A stretch of DNA of 64,000 nucleotides from Curvularia sp. ZM96 (lineage: Eukaryota; Ascomycota; Dothideomycetes; Pleosporales; Pleosporaceae): assembly GCA_022457065.1 (NCBI GenBank), contig JAJGBQ010000003.1, forward strand, positions 1 to 64,000, written 5' to 3'. Below the pieces are notes generated by a model, which was not told the DNA's origin, made no database searches, and worked only from the letters and a program-made list of their open reading frames with translations. The translations under genes were made by a program, and so were the position numbers. How positions within the stretch are numbered: the first letter of the stretch is position 1; each line of letters begins with the position of its first letter. Shown here in pieces: positions 9,396 to 21,049 of this stretch.

Positions 9396-12061
9396 AAGTT
9401 AGTTACTTTTCTTCTTATAGATCTATCTTGTAATTCTAAGGTTAATGCTTTAGTAACGCTTGTTCGTCTACTACTTCCTAAAATAAATATTTAAATCTTC
9501 TATATTATTTAGGAATCTCTAGAGTTACGCTTTTCTTCTATTTACCTCTAGCGTTATAATCTATTAGCCTAGTATTAGTATCTACTAGATTTAGCTTTCT
9601 ATTAAGAGAACTACCTTTTAAGTACGCTTCTCTTTTAGCGTTATTATACTACTTAGTAATATTACTCTTATCTATTATTAGACTCTACTAATATCTAAGC
9701 TAGCTTGCAGTTACGTCTAGTCCGTAGCACTTAAATTAAAATACTTTTAACTTCTAGTTAATCCGTAGGTTATATTTCTATAGCTATAGGAGTCCTAATA
9801 TAATATTATAAATAGCTAGTCTAAGAATATCTAGGTTAATTTTCTCCTTATACTTCTAGATGCTAAGCGTTACTTGTTTAACCTCGTGTGTAATTTCTTT
9901 TCTTTTAGATATTAACTCGCCTATAGTAATATATAGTAGATAGAGGTCCTATTTCTATAGCTATAAAAGTTCTACTTTCTTAGCTACGTGCGCTAAAACG
10001 TAGTTGTCCTATACTCCTAAGTCTACTAGTATCTATATTTATATTCTATTAAGCTTTACTATAAGCTTAATTAATTCTAAAGAGTTTACTAAGTTAATTT
10101 CCCTAGAGGGGCCGCGTTCTCTTATTACTAGTCTAAAAAAGACTATAGTTCTACGTAGCTATAATATTCTTTAGCGTCTTAGTACTTATCGCACTTCTTA
10201 CTTAGGTATATTTACTAGTGCGGCTAGTTATATTCTCTAGTAATACTGTCTTTATTTATATACGTAATCTATATATTAATAATATCTTTAGTATTCTTAT
10301 ATCTTAGAAAGTAAATTGTCTTCCTCTTATTCTATAGATATTTAGCGTATAGGTTGTCCTTATATTTATGTTATATCTATTTATATTTAGGTTCCCCCTA
10401 AACCTTCTTAGGTAACTATTCTTCGTTCTATTTAGCATTCTAGTGTGCTAGGCAGAACTTAGTAGTATATATAGTCTAGTATAACTTACTATGTTATAGG
10501 ATATTCGCGTTATACTAATATTAACTAATTTAGTATACGTTATTATTAGTTTATACTTTTTATACTTTCTATACCTATTATAGTATATCTATTTTTCTCT
10601 ACTTATAAGATTAGTAATAATATTTCTTATACTAGTGTGTTCTTTCTTATAGTCTATAGATATTAGCTATAATATACGTATAGTTAGATAAGGTCTACGT
10701 AGTCTTAATTTCGTAGAAATTAATCTTAGAGCGAAGGTACTATATATCGTAGTATATCTAGAGTAGTACTTCTAGTGCTATATAGTTATAAATATAGTAT
10801 TTCTAGTTAAGTATCTTATTTATCTTCTAGATCTAGATTTCTACGTAGTACATGTTATCTCAACTAGATAATAGTGCTAGTATAGCTAGTTAATACTTCT
10901 TCTTAAAGCTAGCTATCTTCTAATATTTAGTTTTAGACGTCTAAGGTTCTTTTATTTTCTTAGGTATCTTGTATTTCTTATTACTTAGAGGTTTATTATT
11001 CTTATTAGATACTTCTAGAGCTATAATAGTAATATCTTTAAATCTCTTAAGAAGTTCTTCTTCTTCTTTAGGTGTAGTTAGCGTTAGTTAGGTAATAATA
11101 TTCTATTTTTTATTATCGTTAAGTTCTAACTTCCTTTATATAATATTAAGCTATTATTTAATCTTATTTATATTAGTACTTTAGTAATCTTATGCTATAT
11201 AGCCCTCTTTACTATATTTATAGTAGTTAAACGTCTTCTTAGACTATTCTTTATTATTTCTTTCTAGCCCTTTACCTTTATTAAGGTTGTCTAGGTATAT
11301 AGGTTCTATACTGTACCCTTAATAGACTCCTAGGGTCCTAGAAGTATAGTTTTACTATTTTCTTATATTAGGCTATAAACGTTAGTATTAGTTTTGTTAA
11401 GGCTAATTATTTAAGCTTTCCTAGTTACGCGTTCCTTTCGCAAATAGTCGTTCTTCTAGTATAAGTTTATATAGTTTATTATCTAATTTTATAGCTTTAG
11501 TTATAAGTTCTTTAAGATTATTAATAGAGATTCTAGTTCTTATAAGTTTCTTACGTACAGAGGGTTTAAGACCTTGCTTATACATACGCATAAGGGTGTT
11601 ATTATTCTAGTTAATTCTTATAGCGTACTATTAAAAAAGAGTTGTGTAGTTAGTAGTAGGCCTCTTCTATTATAGGGTCTAAATCTTTTATTCTATAACT
11701 ACTAATTTCTTAAATAGTAAGAAGTTTTGTTGTATTTTAGTTTTAAAGGCGTTCTAGTCCTTAACTAGGGTAGTATTATTAGTATCTTTAATAGATTTGT
11801 CTATATAACGTTAGATAATAAGGTTAGCCTATTTTTCTACGTTATCTTAAAAGTATATAGAGGCCAAGACAACCTTATTATCGTCGTTAATTCTATCTCC
11901 CTAGAGATAGAAGTAATAGTTAACCTAGAGGAGCTAAGCTTTAAGCTTATTATAGTCGCTATAGTATAAGTTAGGCTTATTACTAAGATTAGCAGATTCT
12001 CTAGCCTAGGAAGCATCTAGAGTGTTTATAGCAATATCGCTTATTATAAGAGTATTTAAAG
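9395..12061 (-). mobile_element. RIP-degraded, truncated Ty3/Gypsy retrotransposon body
   Basis: Very AT-rich with stops in all frames. Read on the minus strand, and taking TAG/TAA as RIPed CAG/CAA/TGG codons, a Gag core is visible at about 11950-11650. A CX2CX4HX4C zinc knuckle follows at about 11190-11235. Protease-like sequence is seen further on, and finally the N-terminal approach to reverse transcriptase (ALLKH-P-NYKIDL near 9410-9470, the usual ALPKHQPWDHxIDL type). It stops there: the rest of RT, RNase H, integrase and the distal LTR are missing, and the junction at about 9395 is with telomere-associated sequence. Its proximal LTR is the next feature. Confidence 0.75.
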
Positions 12062-12537
12062 TATTAAGAGTAGATCTTAAGTAGAAGTAATATAAGACTT
12101 CTAGTATTAAGATTCTAAGGTTAGTTTTTGCAGATAAAGTAATAGGGTAATATAAATAGTGTCTTTATAAGTAACTATTATATTATACTTATACTCGTAA
12201 CTTAAGTTAAACATATTAAGCTATAAGAGTTTAATATCTACTACTATATACTAAATAAGAGTTATAATCGTGTACAATTAATATAGTAATTATATATAAT
12301 TAGTATATTAGGTTACTTATAATTAGTCTAAGGCCTAATCGTGTACGATTAATAGAGTAATTGTAGACAATTACCTTCTAATTAGTCTCTTAGCTATATA
12401 ATCGTTAACGATCAATCACGTAATATATAGCGTAGTTAAGAAGAATTATGGAGCCTAGTAGTCGTGGCTTGCTGTGCCGCATTTCTTAAAACTGATTATA
12501 ACCCTACTAGCGTAAGCAGTTTCGCTTGTTTATAACA
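12062..12537 (-). repeat. LTR of the truncated Gypsy element
   Basis: On the minus strand it begins TGTTATAAACAAGCGAAACT. It aligns along its whole length with the solo LTR at 42016-42469, apart from about 22 extra bases near 12301. It is AT-rich and RIPed. The element's other LTR is absent. Confidence 0.85.
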
Positions 12538-13580
12538 TTAGTAATTACTATTTTTAATAGCTATATATATTAGAAGGTAAATAAGCTACGCGATATTCTA
12601 TAGATAGTAGCTATAAAGATACTAGTACTATTAGGTTATCTTAAGCTATAGTATAAGGCCTAGAGGATATGTCTCTAGAGGCTTTATACTAAATTCTATT
12701 TCTAAAGTGTCTCTAGCCTCTTCCTATTCTATAGCTATAAGCTATCTCTCTATTTAATTCTAATAGTCTTCTTCTCTACCTAGAGTAGTATTAAGCGTAA
12801 GTACGCTATCCGTAAGTTTAGCTCTAGATATATCTTTAACTTAAAATAAGACTTAATACGCCCTTTATATAAAGAACTCCTAGTAGCTTACTTTTATAAA
12901 GTATACTATCTTACTAGCTATAGGTCTTCTTACTCTTCTAGATTTACGTTAGCTTTTAAGATTAATCTAGCTATACTTATATTAGTAATACCTTTATATT
13001 TATTTAAGAGTATAGTAGATAAAATAATATAGTAGACTAGTTTAAGAGTCTTATATAGAATAGAGAAAGCTAGTATAAAGAGAAAGCTAAGAAATATAAA
13101 AAATTAGAGTTATTAAAATACGTAGAGAGGTCTACTAATTATAATTAGTCTATAGTAGTAGACGTGTTTTAGACTAGATTTAAAGCTTCTATAGAAGAAC
13201 CTAGTAGATCGCGCTACTTAGATTATAGTACTCGTATAAATAGATTTAAAGATAGTAGAGTAGAACGTAAGTATAATATAATTAATATATAATAAGCTTA
13301 TATTTAGGTAGGTAGTTAACTAAAGAGTCTAGTAGGTCGTTATAGATAGAATCTATAGTAAAAGAGCGTATATCTACTATATTAGAGAGAATATATATAG
13401 AAGAAGATAGTATAGAAGAGCAAACGCGTTACGCGTACGCGTGTAGATACGCACGTGCACGTAAGATAGAGTAAAAAGGTTAGATTAAGAAAGGTTATAA
13501 GGCAGACTTATTAGCAAGGCTAAGAGGAGAATAGGAGAGATAAGAGAGAGTAAAATGAAGAGGAGAGGGGCTTCTAGCGA
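12538..13580. repeat. Unclassified RIPed repeat, copy 1 (5' part lost)
   Basis: Matches 21490-22082 plus 29457-29925 over about 1.0 kb, interrupted in the second copy only by the chromovirus. It preserves the empty insertion site of that element (AAATACGTAGAGAGG near 13116). Its left part is missing because the truncated Gypsy sits there. No protein family could be recognised on either strand through the RIP damage. The purine-rich right end and pyrimidine-rich left end of copy 2 are loosely complementary, so a DNA transposon with terminal inverted repeats is possible but unproven. Confidence 0.7.
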
Positions 13581-13824
13581 GGGCAACCGTTGCCCTTCTT
13601 TAAAACTCCCTCATTGGCCGCCCATACTAATACAGTAGTATGTCAACCTAAGAAATAGATTAAGATAAGAGAAATATAAAATGAGGTGCCTAGAATACGT
13701 TACTAAGTATCCCTAACTAACGCTTCTAGATTATTGTCTGCTGCTTATGTACTATAACTAGTAGTATTCTTTCACGTTAGTTATAGCAATTTGCTAAGAA
13801 CCGCTCGCGCCTGGCGTGGCCCTA
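13581..13824. other. Intergenic, no feature seen
   Basis: Short transition from RIPed repeat to more balanced composition. No open frame, RNA or repeat was recognised. Confidence 0.6.
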
Positions 13825-14112
13825 ACTAGTAGCGCAACCCTAAGTTAGCACGGGCCATACCCGCGAACACTAACTCCCTTCTCTATTATATCTAATAACT
13901 TACGCTATATAAGTCGCATAATTATAAAACGTAGTGCATTAAACGTACGCGAGTCTTCTATATCTAAGGTAGAAGTTGTATCTATTTTAAATATAGTTTA
14001 GACAGTATCTACTACTATAAACTAGTAGGTAGATAGGCAGGGGTATAACGCGCTATCTAACTATAATTCCCTTTCGACTATAATTCCGTTTGGCATATTG
14101 TGTAGGGTCTGC
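13825..14112 (+). repeat. Dispersed ~290-bp repeat, copy A
   Basis: Starts around GCGCAACCCTAAGTTAGCAC and ends around CCGTTTGGCATATTGTGTAG. It aligns throughout with copies at 32218-32505 and 39866-40142 in the same orientation; all three differ mainly by C/T and G/A transitions. No coding capacity. Could be a solo LTR or a non-autonomous element; no clear target duplication was found. Confidence 0.85.
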
Positions 14113-14428
14113 AAGGACGGATAAAATGCGTGCAACCCTTGACGTAATTGTCTGTGCGCAGGAAACCAAACGTGTCAGGCACAACCCGACACCAATTGTG
14201 CAAGACACTGTAGTCCACCCAAGTTTCTCATGTTAAACAAAGGCGGGAATACTTTCCGCTTTAACGAGAGCGGTCCAGTTCCGTTCTACAGCTCAGTGAG
14301 TGGAAACTCAAATCACAAGACTGGGAACGGTGACGGCGGGAAAGACCGTGGTTGCTGATTCAGCAGAAGCAAACAGCCCGACAAGTATTATCATTAATTT
14401 CCAGCACGCAATGATAGCCTTTGATCGT

Positions 14429-15790
14429 CTACTCATACCAGAACTCGTTGTCAAGCTCCGCCCAACCTCCCAGATACCAGGGTGTCAATTTCAAATCCCC
14501 TACGACTTGCTTCACAATGTCATGACTATCCACCAAGCTGAATGCATCCACTCCAGCTTTGAAGATTGGTTGTGCTAGATCCAAGTACTGGCGGACAGGG
14601 TCAAGCTTCAACACGGGCCTAGCCGGAGCTTGATCCAGCTGGTCAGCTGATACGACGTCTTTCTATTCATGCAAGGACAATGGACTTACAAAAGAAGAGT
14701 GACTTTGCGGTGTGAACAGCTTTGGGAATCCAGATCAGGTTTTTAGGTATATTGGCTAGGCTGATGATGTCGTTTAAGATGTCCAGCGGTGGTGTGGTCG
14801 CACTCCTATTATTTGTGTCGTGAGAATGCTGTTCAATCTTCCAGACGAAATCAAAGGGGACTTTTACTGGTGGATCTTGCGGAAGAGGAGGCCCGAAATG
14901 TATTGTCTCTCGAAAAGATGATCGAGTTGATAGTCCTGCACAGCAGTATTAAGGAATCAGCTACCTACGGATGCTCTGGAGAAAAATCACATCCGCAGAG
15001 CGTACCTGTTGTATCAAAGAAGCCGCCGAGACATTCTTGACCGCGATGCTCTTTGCGGCAACATCATAAACCAACCAATCCGCATTCGCGCCGGCCACGG
15101 TAGGATTGTCAAGCCCCTGCGTGACGAAAATTTCTAATATGGTTTTCTGTCCATGGTGTCAGGTGCTGCAATGGTGTCGAAAACATAGGTCAACTCAACG
15201 AACATTGTCGGCATTAGTGAAATGATCGGATCCTATATCGCTGTTAGCACTATGAGTAGGGTATGGTTGTTGCGTTGTATCTTACGTAGAAAATTGGTGA
15301 CGTTGTTGATGTGCGTCATGATGAAGGATGATTCTCAGCACCTTCTCGAGCGAGGGGGATGCACCCATCTTTTCACTTCGAGCAGCGTTCAGCTCGTGGC
15401 TCCTTGGCCATAGCTCTTTGCCAGTAATCGTCAAGATATAATCTTAATGCGTCCACGGGTGCACATGTCCGTAGAAAAGCATTCTAGATTCGCGAGCCAT
15501 TCGCATACACAGATATATTCAGCCCCCAGCTGAAGGTATTGTCAACCCTGCATGAGCTGAGCGCCAGACTCTTATCATCTTCTACATGCCAAGCATGCAG
15601 CGGATCGTTCGATGATGACGCTCGATACCAGCGAATACACTGCAGCTTCAGTTCTTTCAAACCGTCTTCTTCCAGACCATCATCTTTCATGACTATGGAT
15701 GTCTGTTCTTACAGATATGCAAGTCCTGACGTGTTCGAGATGGGATTTGGGTGCAAATGTTGTAGGGAAGCTCGTGCTAGACCTAATTTA
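14429..15790 (-). pseudogene. Decayed protein-coding gene, family unknown
   Basis: On the minus strand several non-overlapping stretches look like genuine protein in changing frames. One at 15690-15484 is followed by a stop and then RLYLDDYWQRA. Another lies near 15150-15040 (ILEIFVTQGLDNPTVAGANA), and another at about 14650-14429 ends LTPWYLGGWAELDNEFWYE. Composition is normal (not RIPed), so decay is by stops and indels, or introns are present. The last piece ends at a stop at 14429-14431. I do not recognise the family. Confidence 0.45.
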
Positions 15791-15799
15791 GGCCTTAGC

Positions 15800-17480
15800 G
15801 TTAGCGGCTGAGCGGAACCTCCCAGGCGGAACCTTTCGGAAGGATCCACGGATCGTTAACGGCTCCACTACCGCTAGAGATTTCAGTCAAAGATCTAGAC
15901 TCACCCCGACACAACCTTTTTGGGCTCAACATGCATCATGGCTTTCGCTAATGGTATGTGCCGCAGTACGATACGAAGTATGCTTCATAAATTCATTGGG
16001 TATGCGAAGTGACAGGCTTCCTACAGCCCTCAGCCTCGGAGCTGCAGACAGCATTCAGCTTCAAGCCACGTCTCTGCAGACAGCATTCAGCTTCAAGCCA
16101 CGTCTCTGCATGCCGTTGTCATTTTGTCACGCTATTCGAGTACACTGTCGTTCTGGCAGGTCTTGCCAGCACAAGTCTGTGGGCATCGCTCCGAGAAGTG
16201 GAAGATCATCGTAGTGCCGGTGAACGAGGGCTAGGTAGATATCTCACAGAACAAGGCCGCACCTTTGAGCTCGTCTAATCGCCCTCAGAACGCTTCCGGC
16301 TGATCTCCTGGGCAGCCCAGAAAAATCCCAGATTCGTAACCGCAAGATGTTGCTGCATGTAAGACCCTGTTGGCAGCTTCGCTTCTGAATGTAGCGGTGA
16401 GGCTGATCAATATGCGGTCATGTAGAGGCCGTAATGATATCCAATCCAAGGTAGCACGTCGAGTTGCTCGAATCCACGCATTGAAACAAACTTTCTGCTG
16501 AAGGGATACGACCTGACCAATCAACCGATGTTTCATCTGTGCCCCGCAGGCCGCATGCAACGACTGAACACAAGGGAGGAAACGAGGGCTTGGCTTGACT
16601 GATCATACTCTTCGCTCCGGTTCAGCACACACATGGCCATCACGGCTGATTTCGCCGCTTTCAGATGGCAATTGCAACCTACTGGAGGAGATGTGCTGTT
16701 AAGCGTATCATGAGGCAAGTTTGCTCTTCGCAATACAGGTCCACCGTGGTCCCAGCCTTGTCCAGTCCGACTATGAGTCTAGGGGCGCAAATTGAATCGC
16801 AGCTAGGAGTTACACACTAGCATGCGTCTATGAACATTATCACGCAGCCAAAACCTCATTGACGACGAGGGAATGTACAGAATACAAGCAGGTTGCGTTA
16901 TGTTACTGGCTTGCTCGTATTTCGTCGCATGAGGATGCTCCTCGAGCGTATGACCACAGCCGAGACCTAAAAAGTTCCTAGCCACACACAAGAAATATCC
17001 TAGTACAGATTCTGCTGCGAAGGCAAGTTGTTGTAGTCTCTACGTGCATTTACGACCAGACGAATCAGCTTCGCAGTAAGACATCTCAGGCAGGGTAATG
17101 CTGACTCTCAATGGTGCAGATCTGGCGTATCCTTGACCCTTATTCAGCCTCAACATAGCTGTCGCAACGTACTAGAGACTCTCAAAGTGCATTTACGATC
17201 TGACGAATGAGGTAGGCTCTGAGGTTCTGCGTGTCTGGTCTGAACGATCCAGCTTCATCAGCTTGGGACTCTATCGTCGAGTAGTAAGCGCACATGCCCG
17301 AAACCCCATGACCAGCACACGATCAAAGACGGCAAGCTTTGCGAAGATTATGCTTGCGTAAGGATGTGCAGCAGATCTACGACTTCCAATGGACGCATGT
17401 CCGTTCAGCTCCAGGAACTAAGACTGCATGCCAAGAGCTGAGCTGATAGCAGTGTGATAATATCTCAAGGATACCTCGAA
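15800..17480. other. Intergenic region without recognisable gene
   Basis: Balanced composition and small open frames only, none convincing. It holds a 32-bp tandem duplication (separate entry). A partly repeated GTGCATTTACGA..GACGAAT motif occurs near 17044 and 17190. Confidence 0.6.
16042..16105 (+). repeat. 32-bp perfect tandem duplication
   Basis: The unit begins CTGCAGACAGCATTCAGCTT. It occupies 16042-16073 and is repeated exactly at 16074-16105, with a partial third start (CTGCA) after it. Confidence 0.95.
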
Positions 17481-17490
17481 CTATCAGGCA

Positions 17491-17500
17491 TTATATAAGA
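17491..17500 (+). promoter_or_regulatory. TATA-like box
   Basis: TTATATAAGA lies about 140 bp upstream of the ATG at 17637, with a pyrimidine-rich leader between. This is a plausible core promoter for the next gene. Confidence 0.45.
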
Positions 17501-17636
17501 GAAGCCCTTTCTCATGTTCGTCTGCTCACAAGTCTCATCGCAAAGTCGCTCAAGACCGAACTACTCCACTACCGACTATACTTTTGCATCGCCATCATAT
17601 AATTTTCGAACTTAAAGTGCACTACCCACGATCATC

Positions 17637-18325
17637 ATGACAGTCTACACAGTCATCGTCCAGGAAGCCGAACCGCAGCTCGGTGAGCTCGTTACCAACC
17701 ACTACAACCTCCAGGTTGCCAAAGCAGTATCGGCTGGGGGAAAGCCCCCAGTATACAATGTAGTCTACAAAACTCACGTCCTGGCTCCGAACATGTCCGT
17801 TGCCTGGACCGAGTCGTACGGCTTGAACTGGACCTCTGACATGCCGGCGTCTGGCGCTACGGTCACTTTTGGTGGAAATTGGCAGGAGTGTGAATTGGGT
17901 AGTTCGTATGACCTGGACCCTACCGGATCGTGGACGGTCAACAACAGTAACCCCAACAAGGATGATAAGTCTTTGAATATTGGGGCCAACAATTACCCTG
18001 AGGGAGTCAACGTTACGGTTGGAGTTAAGGACACCTCCGGGACATGGCACCCGGTGAGAGCCAACGCGTCTTTCGTGCACCGTGACCATATCAATAACTC
18101 GTATTCTAGATCTTCGTCGACAGCGACAAGCTTCTGCCACACATGCATGGCAGCTACATGCCCATCGAAAGAGTCAGGCTTTGGTGGGAAGAGAACCTCC
18201 GGACTTCAACCATGGCTTCTACACAGGGCGATAAGGGCAAAGAAGCCGAGCTGACTAACCTCCTAACTTACTTCAGCTACGTTGGCGATGCATGGAAAGA
18301 TCCACAGCCTGTTCCTTTCGCCTAA
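17637..18325 (+). CDS. Small beta-rich protein of unknown family, one frameshift
   Basis: The frame from ATG 17637 encodes a soluble-looking, Ser/Thr/Asn/Gly-rich protein without signal peptide or membrane segment. Beta-strand-like stretches include VAWTESYGLNW and TWHPV. Near 18105-18115 (TATTCTAGATC) the sense-looking reading moves to another frame. The second frame continues IFVDSDKLLPHMHGSYMPIE and ends at the TAA after QPVPFA (18323-18325). One extra base near the AGATC would join the two parts into about 229 aa. The alternative, reading on in the first frame to 18254, gives a low-complexity tail that looks like out-of-frame translation. The break may be a sequencing error, a real frameshift or a missed intron. 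Function unknown; a small cytosolic beta-sandwich protein is only a guess. Confidence 0.6.
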
Positions 18326-18640
18326 TCTACTTGGAGGTCTTGGCTATATTGACTTGCTCGCCGCGAATTGTGGGGCTAGGGGTTGCGTGATCTGGAATGG
18401 ATATGGTATTGCACTACAGGTTATTTAGCACACTCTCTTTGGATACCGAAATGGTAGCGCAGATCAATCTTGATGGTTGATTGAGTTTTAGTATTTTTTA
18501 TTTCTTGCATGCTTATTCTTCTTTTCATAAGGTATCATAATTATTCTAGCTTGATACTATCCTTTCCTCTCTTAGGATAGCATCCTAATATTTATTACAC
18601 TTTAGCGAGGCCGGCTCGTACATAAGCTCACCTGCCGAAT
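18326..18640. other. AT-rich 3' flank, no gene
   Basis: Contains T-rich tracts and a paired GATACTATCC/GGATAGCATCC inverted segment near 18556-18591. No coding signal. Confidence 0.5.
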
Positions 18641-18642
18641 TC

Positions 18643-18966
18643 TGCACCTCAGGTTTCAGCTCCGATGGTGGAGATGAGTTGACCGACGGGATGGAGCAAA
18701 CGGAACTGGATATTCAAGCTATACAGCATGTTCCGAAGTTGATTGCTGCGACGAATGGACTAGCTGTCAAGAAGAACGCTTGGTTCCTTCGCGAACATGT
18801 GTCTCCATGCACGACGGTATTTGTGTATGAGAGGGATAATAAAGATTATCCAACGCCGCAACGTCAAAGGTCAACAATAGGCTCGCAAATTAGTGATGAT
18901 ATGCCTACCATCCGCCGTCTCAAGCATCTCAATAGATTATCAGTACTATCTATGTGTCATGTGTAG
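18643..18966 (+). pseudogene. Possible coding fragment, unknown
   Basis: The frame reads acidic then mixed sequence (SSDGGDELTDGMEQTELDIQ, later KKNAWFLREHVSPCTTVFVY) up to about 18840 and looks protein-like. The tail to 18966 does not. It may be an isolated exon or the remnant of a gene. No family was recognised. Confidence 0.3.
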
Positions 18967-19210
18967 GAGAACTATTACGAAGTAGCGGACAAGTTATTAT
19001 TTATCAAGTACGCGAAAGACGAGCGTGCAGTCTCTATCATATGTTGCTATAGCAGGCGACGTCAGTAGGCGTATGATGACAGTACAGGGTATAGTTATAA
19101 GTTCCAATTGATCACTGTATTCGGAGGTTATTATATTCAACGCAATCTTGATGATACAGTATCGCACCTAAATATTTAAAAGAAACCACCCTCCCCTTTC
19201 TTTATAAAAG

Positions 19211-19681
19211 ATGCCCGTGTCAGTAAATACTAATAGGAAACACCAATGTCCTCTTTGCCAAGTGGGGTTCCCGGATCGGAAAGCCGTTCAAAACCATATT
19301 GGAGTCAAAAGCCAAGCTTTAGCTGTCGCACATCAATGCTCGTTTTGCGAGCAGCAATTCTGCAGCGAGAATGCCTTGCTACAGCACAGGAACGCACCAT
19401 CTCACAGTACTATGTTCAAATGCGACAAATGTGGAAAACACTTCAGGGCTAAACAGGACCTGGACAACCATTCGAGGGCCCTCGGACATACAGCTATTCG
19501 CTCGCCAGTAAAATTTGTTCCAGCAGTTTGGTCAAAAGGACGAAATTCTGAACCAGCAGGGAGTTGGAAGGTCAACAGCGTCACCGGACAACTGATGAAT
19601 ATACACCTTGACGAAGACTGGGCACTTTGTGATAAGGATTGTGGATGGTGCGGGCACTGCGCAGAGTCATATGGTTATTGA
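19211..19681 (+). CDS. Small C2H2 zinc-finger protein
   Basis: 156 aa. Finger 1, CPLCQVGF..AVQNH, is near residues 13-30 and has an atypical end. Finger 2, CSFCEQQF..ALLQH..SH, is near 43-65. Finger 3, CDKCGKHF..DLDNH..GH, is near 71-93. Fingers 2 and 3 are CX2CX12HX5H, the spacing common in fungal nucleic-acid-binding C2H2 proteins. The C-terminus carries a cysteine cluster, LCDKDCGWCGHC (about 139-150), which could bind another zinc ion. Single exon with no RIP. TTTATAAAAG lies immediately upstream of the ATG, too close to serve as its TATA box. Probably a nuclear DNA- or RNA-binding protein; targets unknown. Confidence 0.8.
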   Translation: MPVSVNTNRKHQCPLCQVGFPDRKAVQNHIGVKSQALAVAHQCSFCEQQFCSENALLQHRNAPSHSTMFKCDKCGKHFRAKQDLDNHSRALGHTAIRSPVKFVPAVWSKGRNSEPAGSWKVNSVTGQLMNIHLDEDWALCDKDCGWCGHCAESYGY

Positions 19682-19689
19682 ATCTCAAA

Positions 19690-20179
19690 AGAGTGAACCG
19701 AATGTATGGCAATTGGGGGAACAGGGACTAGAAAATGCGTCTGAGCCAAGCGGAAAGTCACCGCGGATGAGTGCGACTTCGGATCCGGCGGTCCTTCAGA
19801 TCGGTTGGTTGGGCGAGGAACAGCGGATTGCACCAGTGGCCCAAATGATCTGATACAGCCGTAGACGGGGTATGACTTGTGGATGTCTTTTTGCTGTCTG
19901 GATTTGGTCCTGCATTGTAGGATTGGTTGCTGTCGCAATATCAGTGAAAATATGTCGTTCTGACGATAAAGTTCTATCAGTCCATCCACAACTCCACACT
20001 GCACGATGAAGTCATGCAAGTGATCCGATCGATTTGTTCACTCGTCATGCTTTAGATGAACGTCTCTACTGTCATACCGTCGTTCACAGTATTAGACTTG
20101 CCGTGCTGACAGAGCTGGCAACGGGATTGCCATTATTGCCTTGCTCTGCCTTGCTGATCTCCGCTGTGCTCGCACTATG
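19690..20179. other. Intergenic, no feature seen
   Basis: Balanced composition. Open frames on both strands overlap without any domain or signal peptide. Confidence 0.5.
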
Positions 20180-21049
20180 TCACCATAGAATTGCCATTAT
20201 TGCGAGGAATCCAAGACAGAGAACTAGAATTATTGCGCACACTTGGATAGATGCCTTCTCCTTCCTCTTGAGCTCTGAACGTCGTGACGGCGTTATAAGC
20301 CTGCACGATTCTCGATCCGGTATTGTAAGTGTACGATATGTGCTTGAGTATGGTACTTGTGTAGCAACACCTGTTTGATGGTGGGCGGGTAAGAGGGACT
20401 GTCGTAAAGGATCAACCTGCTTAAGGGGCCTGTGACGACGAGTAGGGCGATGTTTCGGCAGATAGGTGGTTCGGTCATAGACGGCAGGGTAACTATGGTC
20501 AAGTTTCTGCACTGCCGGTGCTCTCCCCGACGGTACATTAGGACTCAAAGCATGCGAATATTGACGCGGTCGGGGCAAGCCTCTCCAGACAGGGTGTTCA
20601 TCGGCTTCGAGAGGTTTTAGTGGAGCGTATTGCATCAAGAGCGTATATGAGTCATGTTTAAGCTTCCGTCCTTTCCATGGACGGATGTCTTGGTAGGTGC
20701 AAAACCTTACAGTACTTGTCCAATCTTCACATAACTGTTCTTGGGTAGGGCTTCGCCGTCGATTTCCAACAACTTTCCCAGATCTGGATGGCGCGGGCTT
20801 GGGGAGATTGGTAGATGTTGCATACGTAGGTATCTGTTCGTCGCATGCTTCAAATGAAGAGGTTGTCCATTGAAAGAGGTTATCTGAAAGCATCAGTCGC
20901 GACTCGAATTCATGTAGGTATTGCTGACTATGAAGATGGCCACTGTTGCGCCAAGTCTTTCGGTCCATAGAAGGACTGCAGGATGGCCGTAGCAGTCCTC
21001 CGGTATGCCCTCTAGTAATGTTGCTTCGTGCACTGCATCGTCTGCACAA
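20180..21049 (-). CDS. Hypothetical protein with C-terminal membrane segment
   Basis: 289-aa frame. The body is rich in Pro, Arg and Ser and has no recognisable domain. The last ~21 residues (VCAIILVLCLGFLAIMAILW) form a strong hydrophobic helix preceded by basic residues (RRSELKRKEKAS), as in a tail-anchored or single-pass protein. The N-terminal part overlaps another frame (20893-21132), so the real gene may have an intron or a different start. Only the C-terminal part looks trustworthy. Confidence 0.4.
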   Translation of the reverse strand: MCRRCSARSNITRGHTGGLLRPSCSPSMDRKTWRNSGHLHSQQYLHEFESRLMLSDNLFQWTTSSFEACDEQIPTYATSTNLPKPAPSRSGKVVGNRRRSPTQEQLCEDWTSTVRFCTYQDIRPWKGRKLKHDSYTLLMQYAPLKPLEADEHPVWRGLPRPRQYSHALSPNVPSGRAPAVQKLDHSYPAVYDRTTYLPKHRPTRRHRPLKQVDPLRQSLLPAHHQTGVATQVPYSSTYRTLTIPDRESCRLITPSRRSELKRKEKASIQVCAIILVLCLGFLAIMAILW

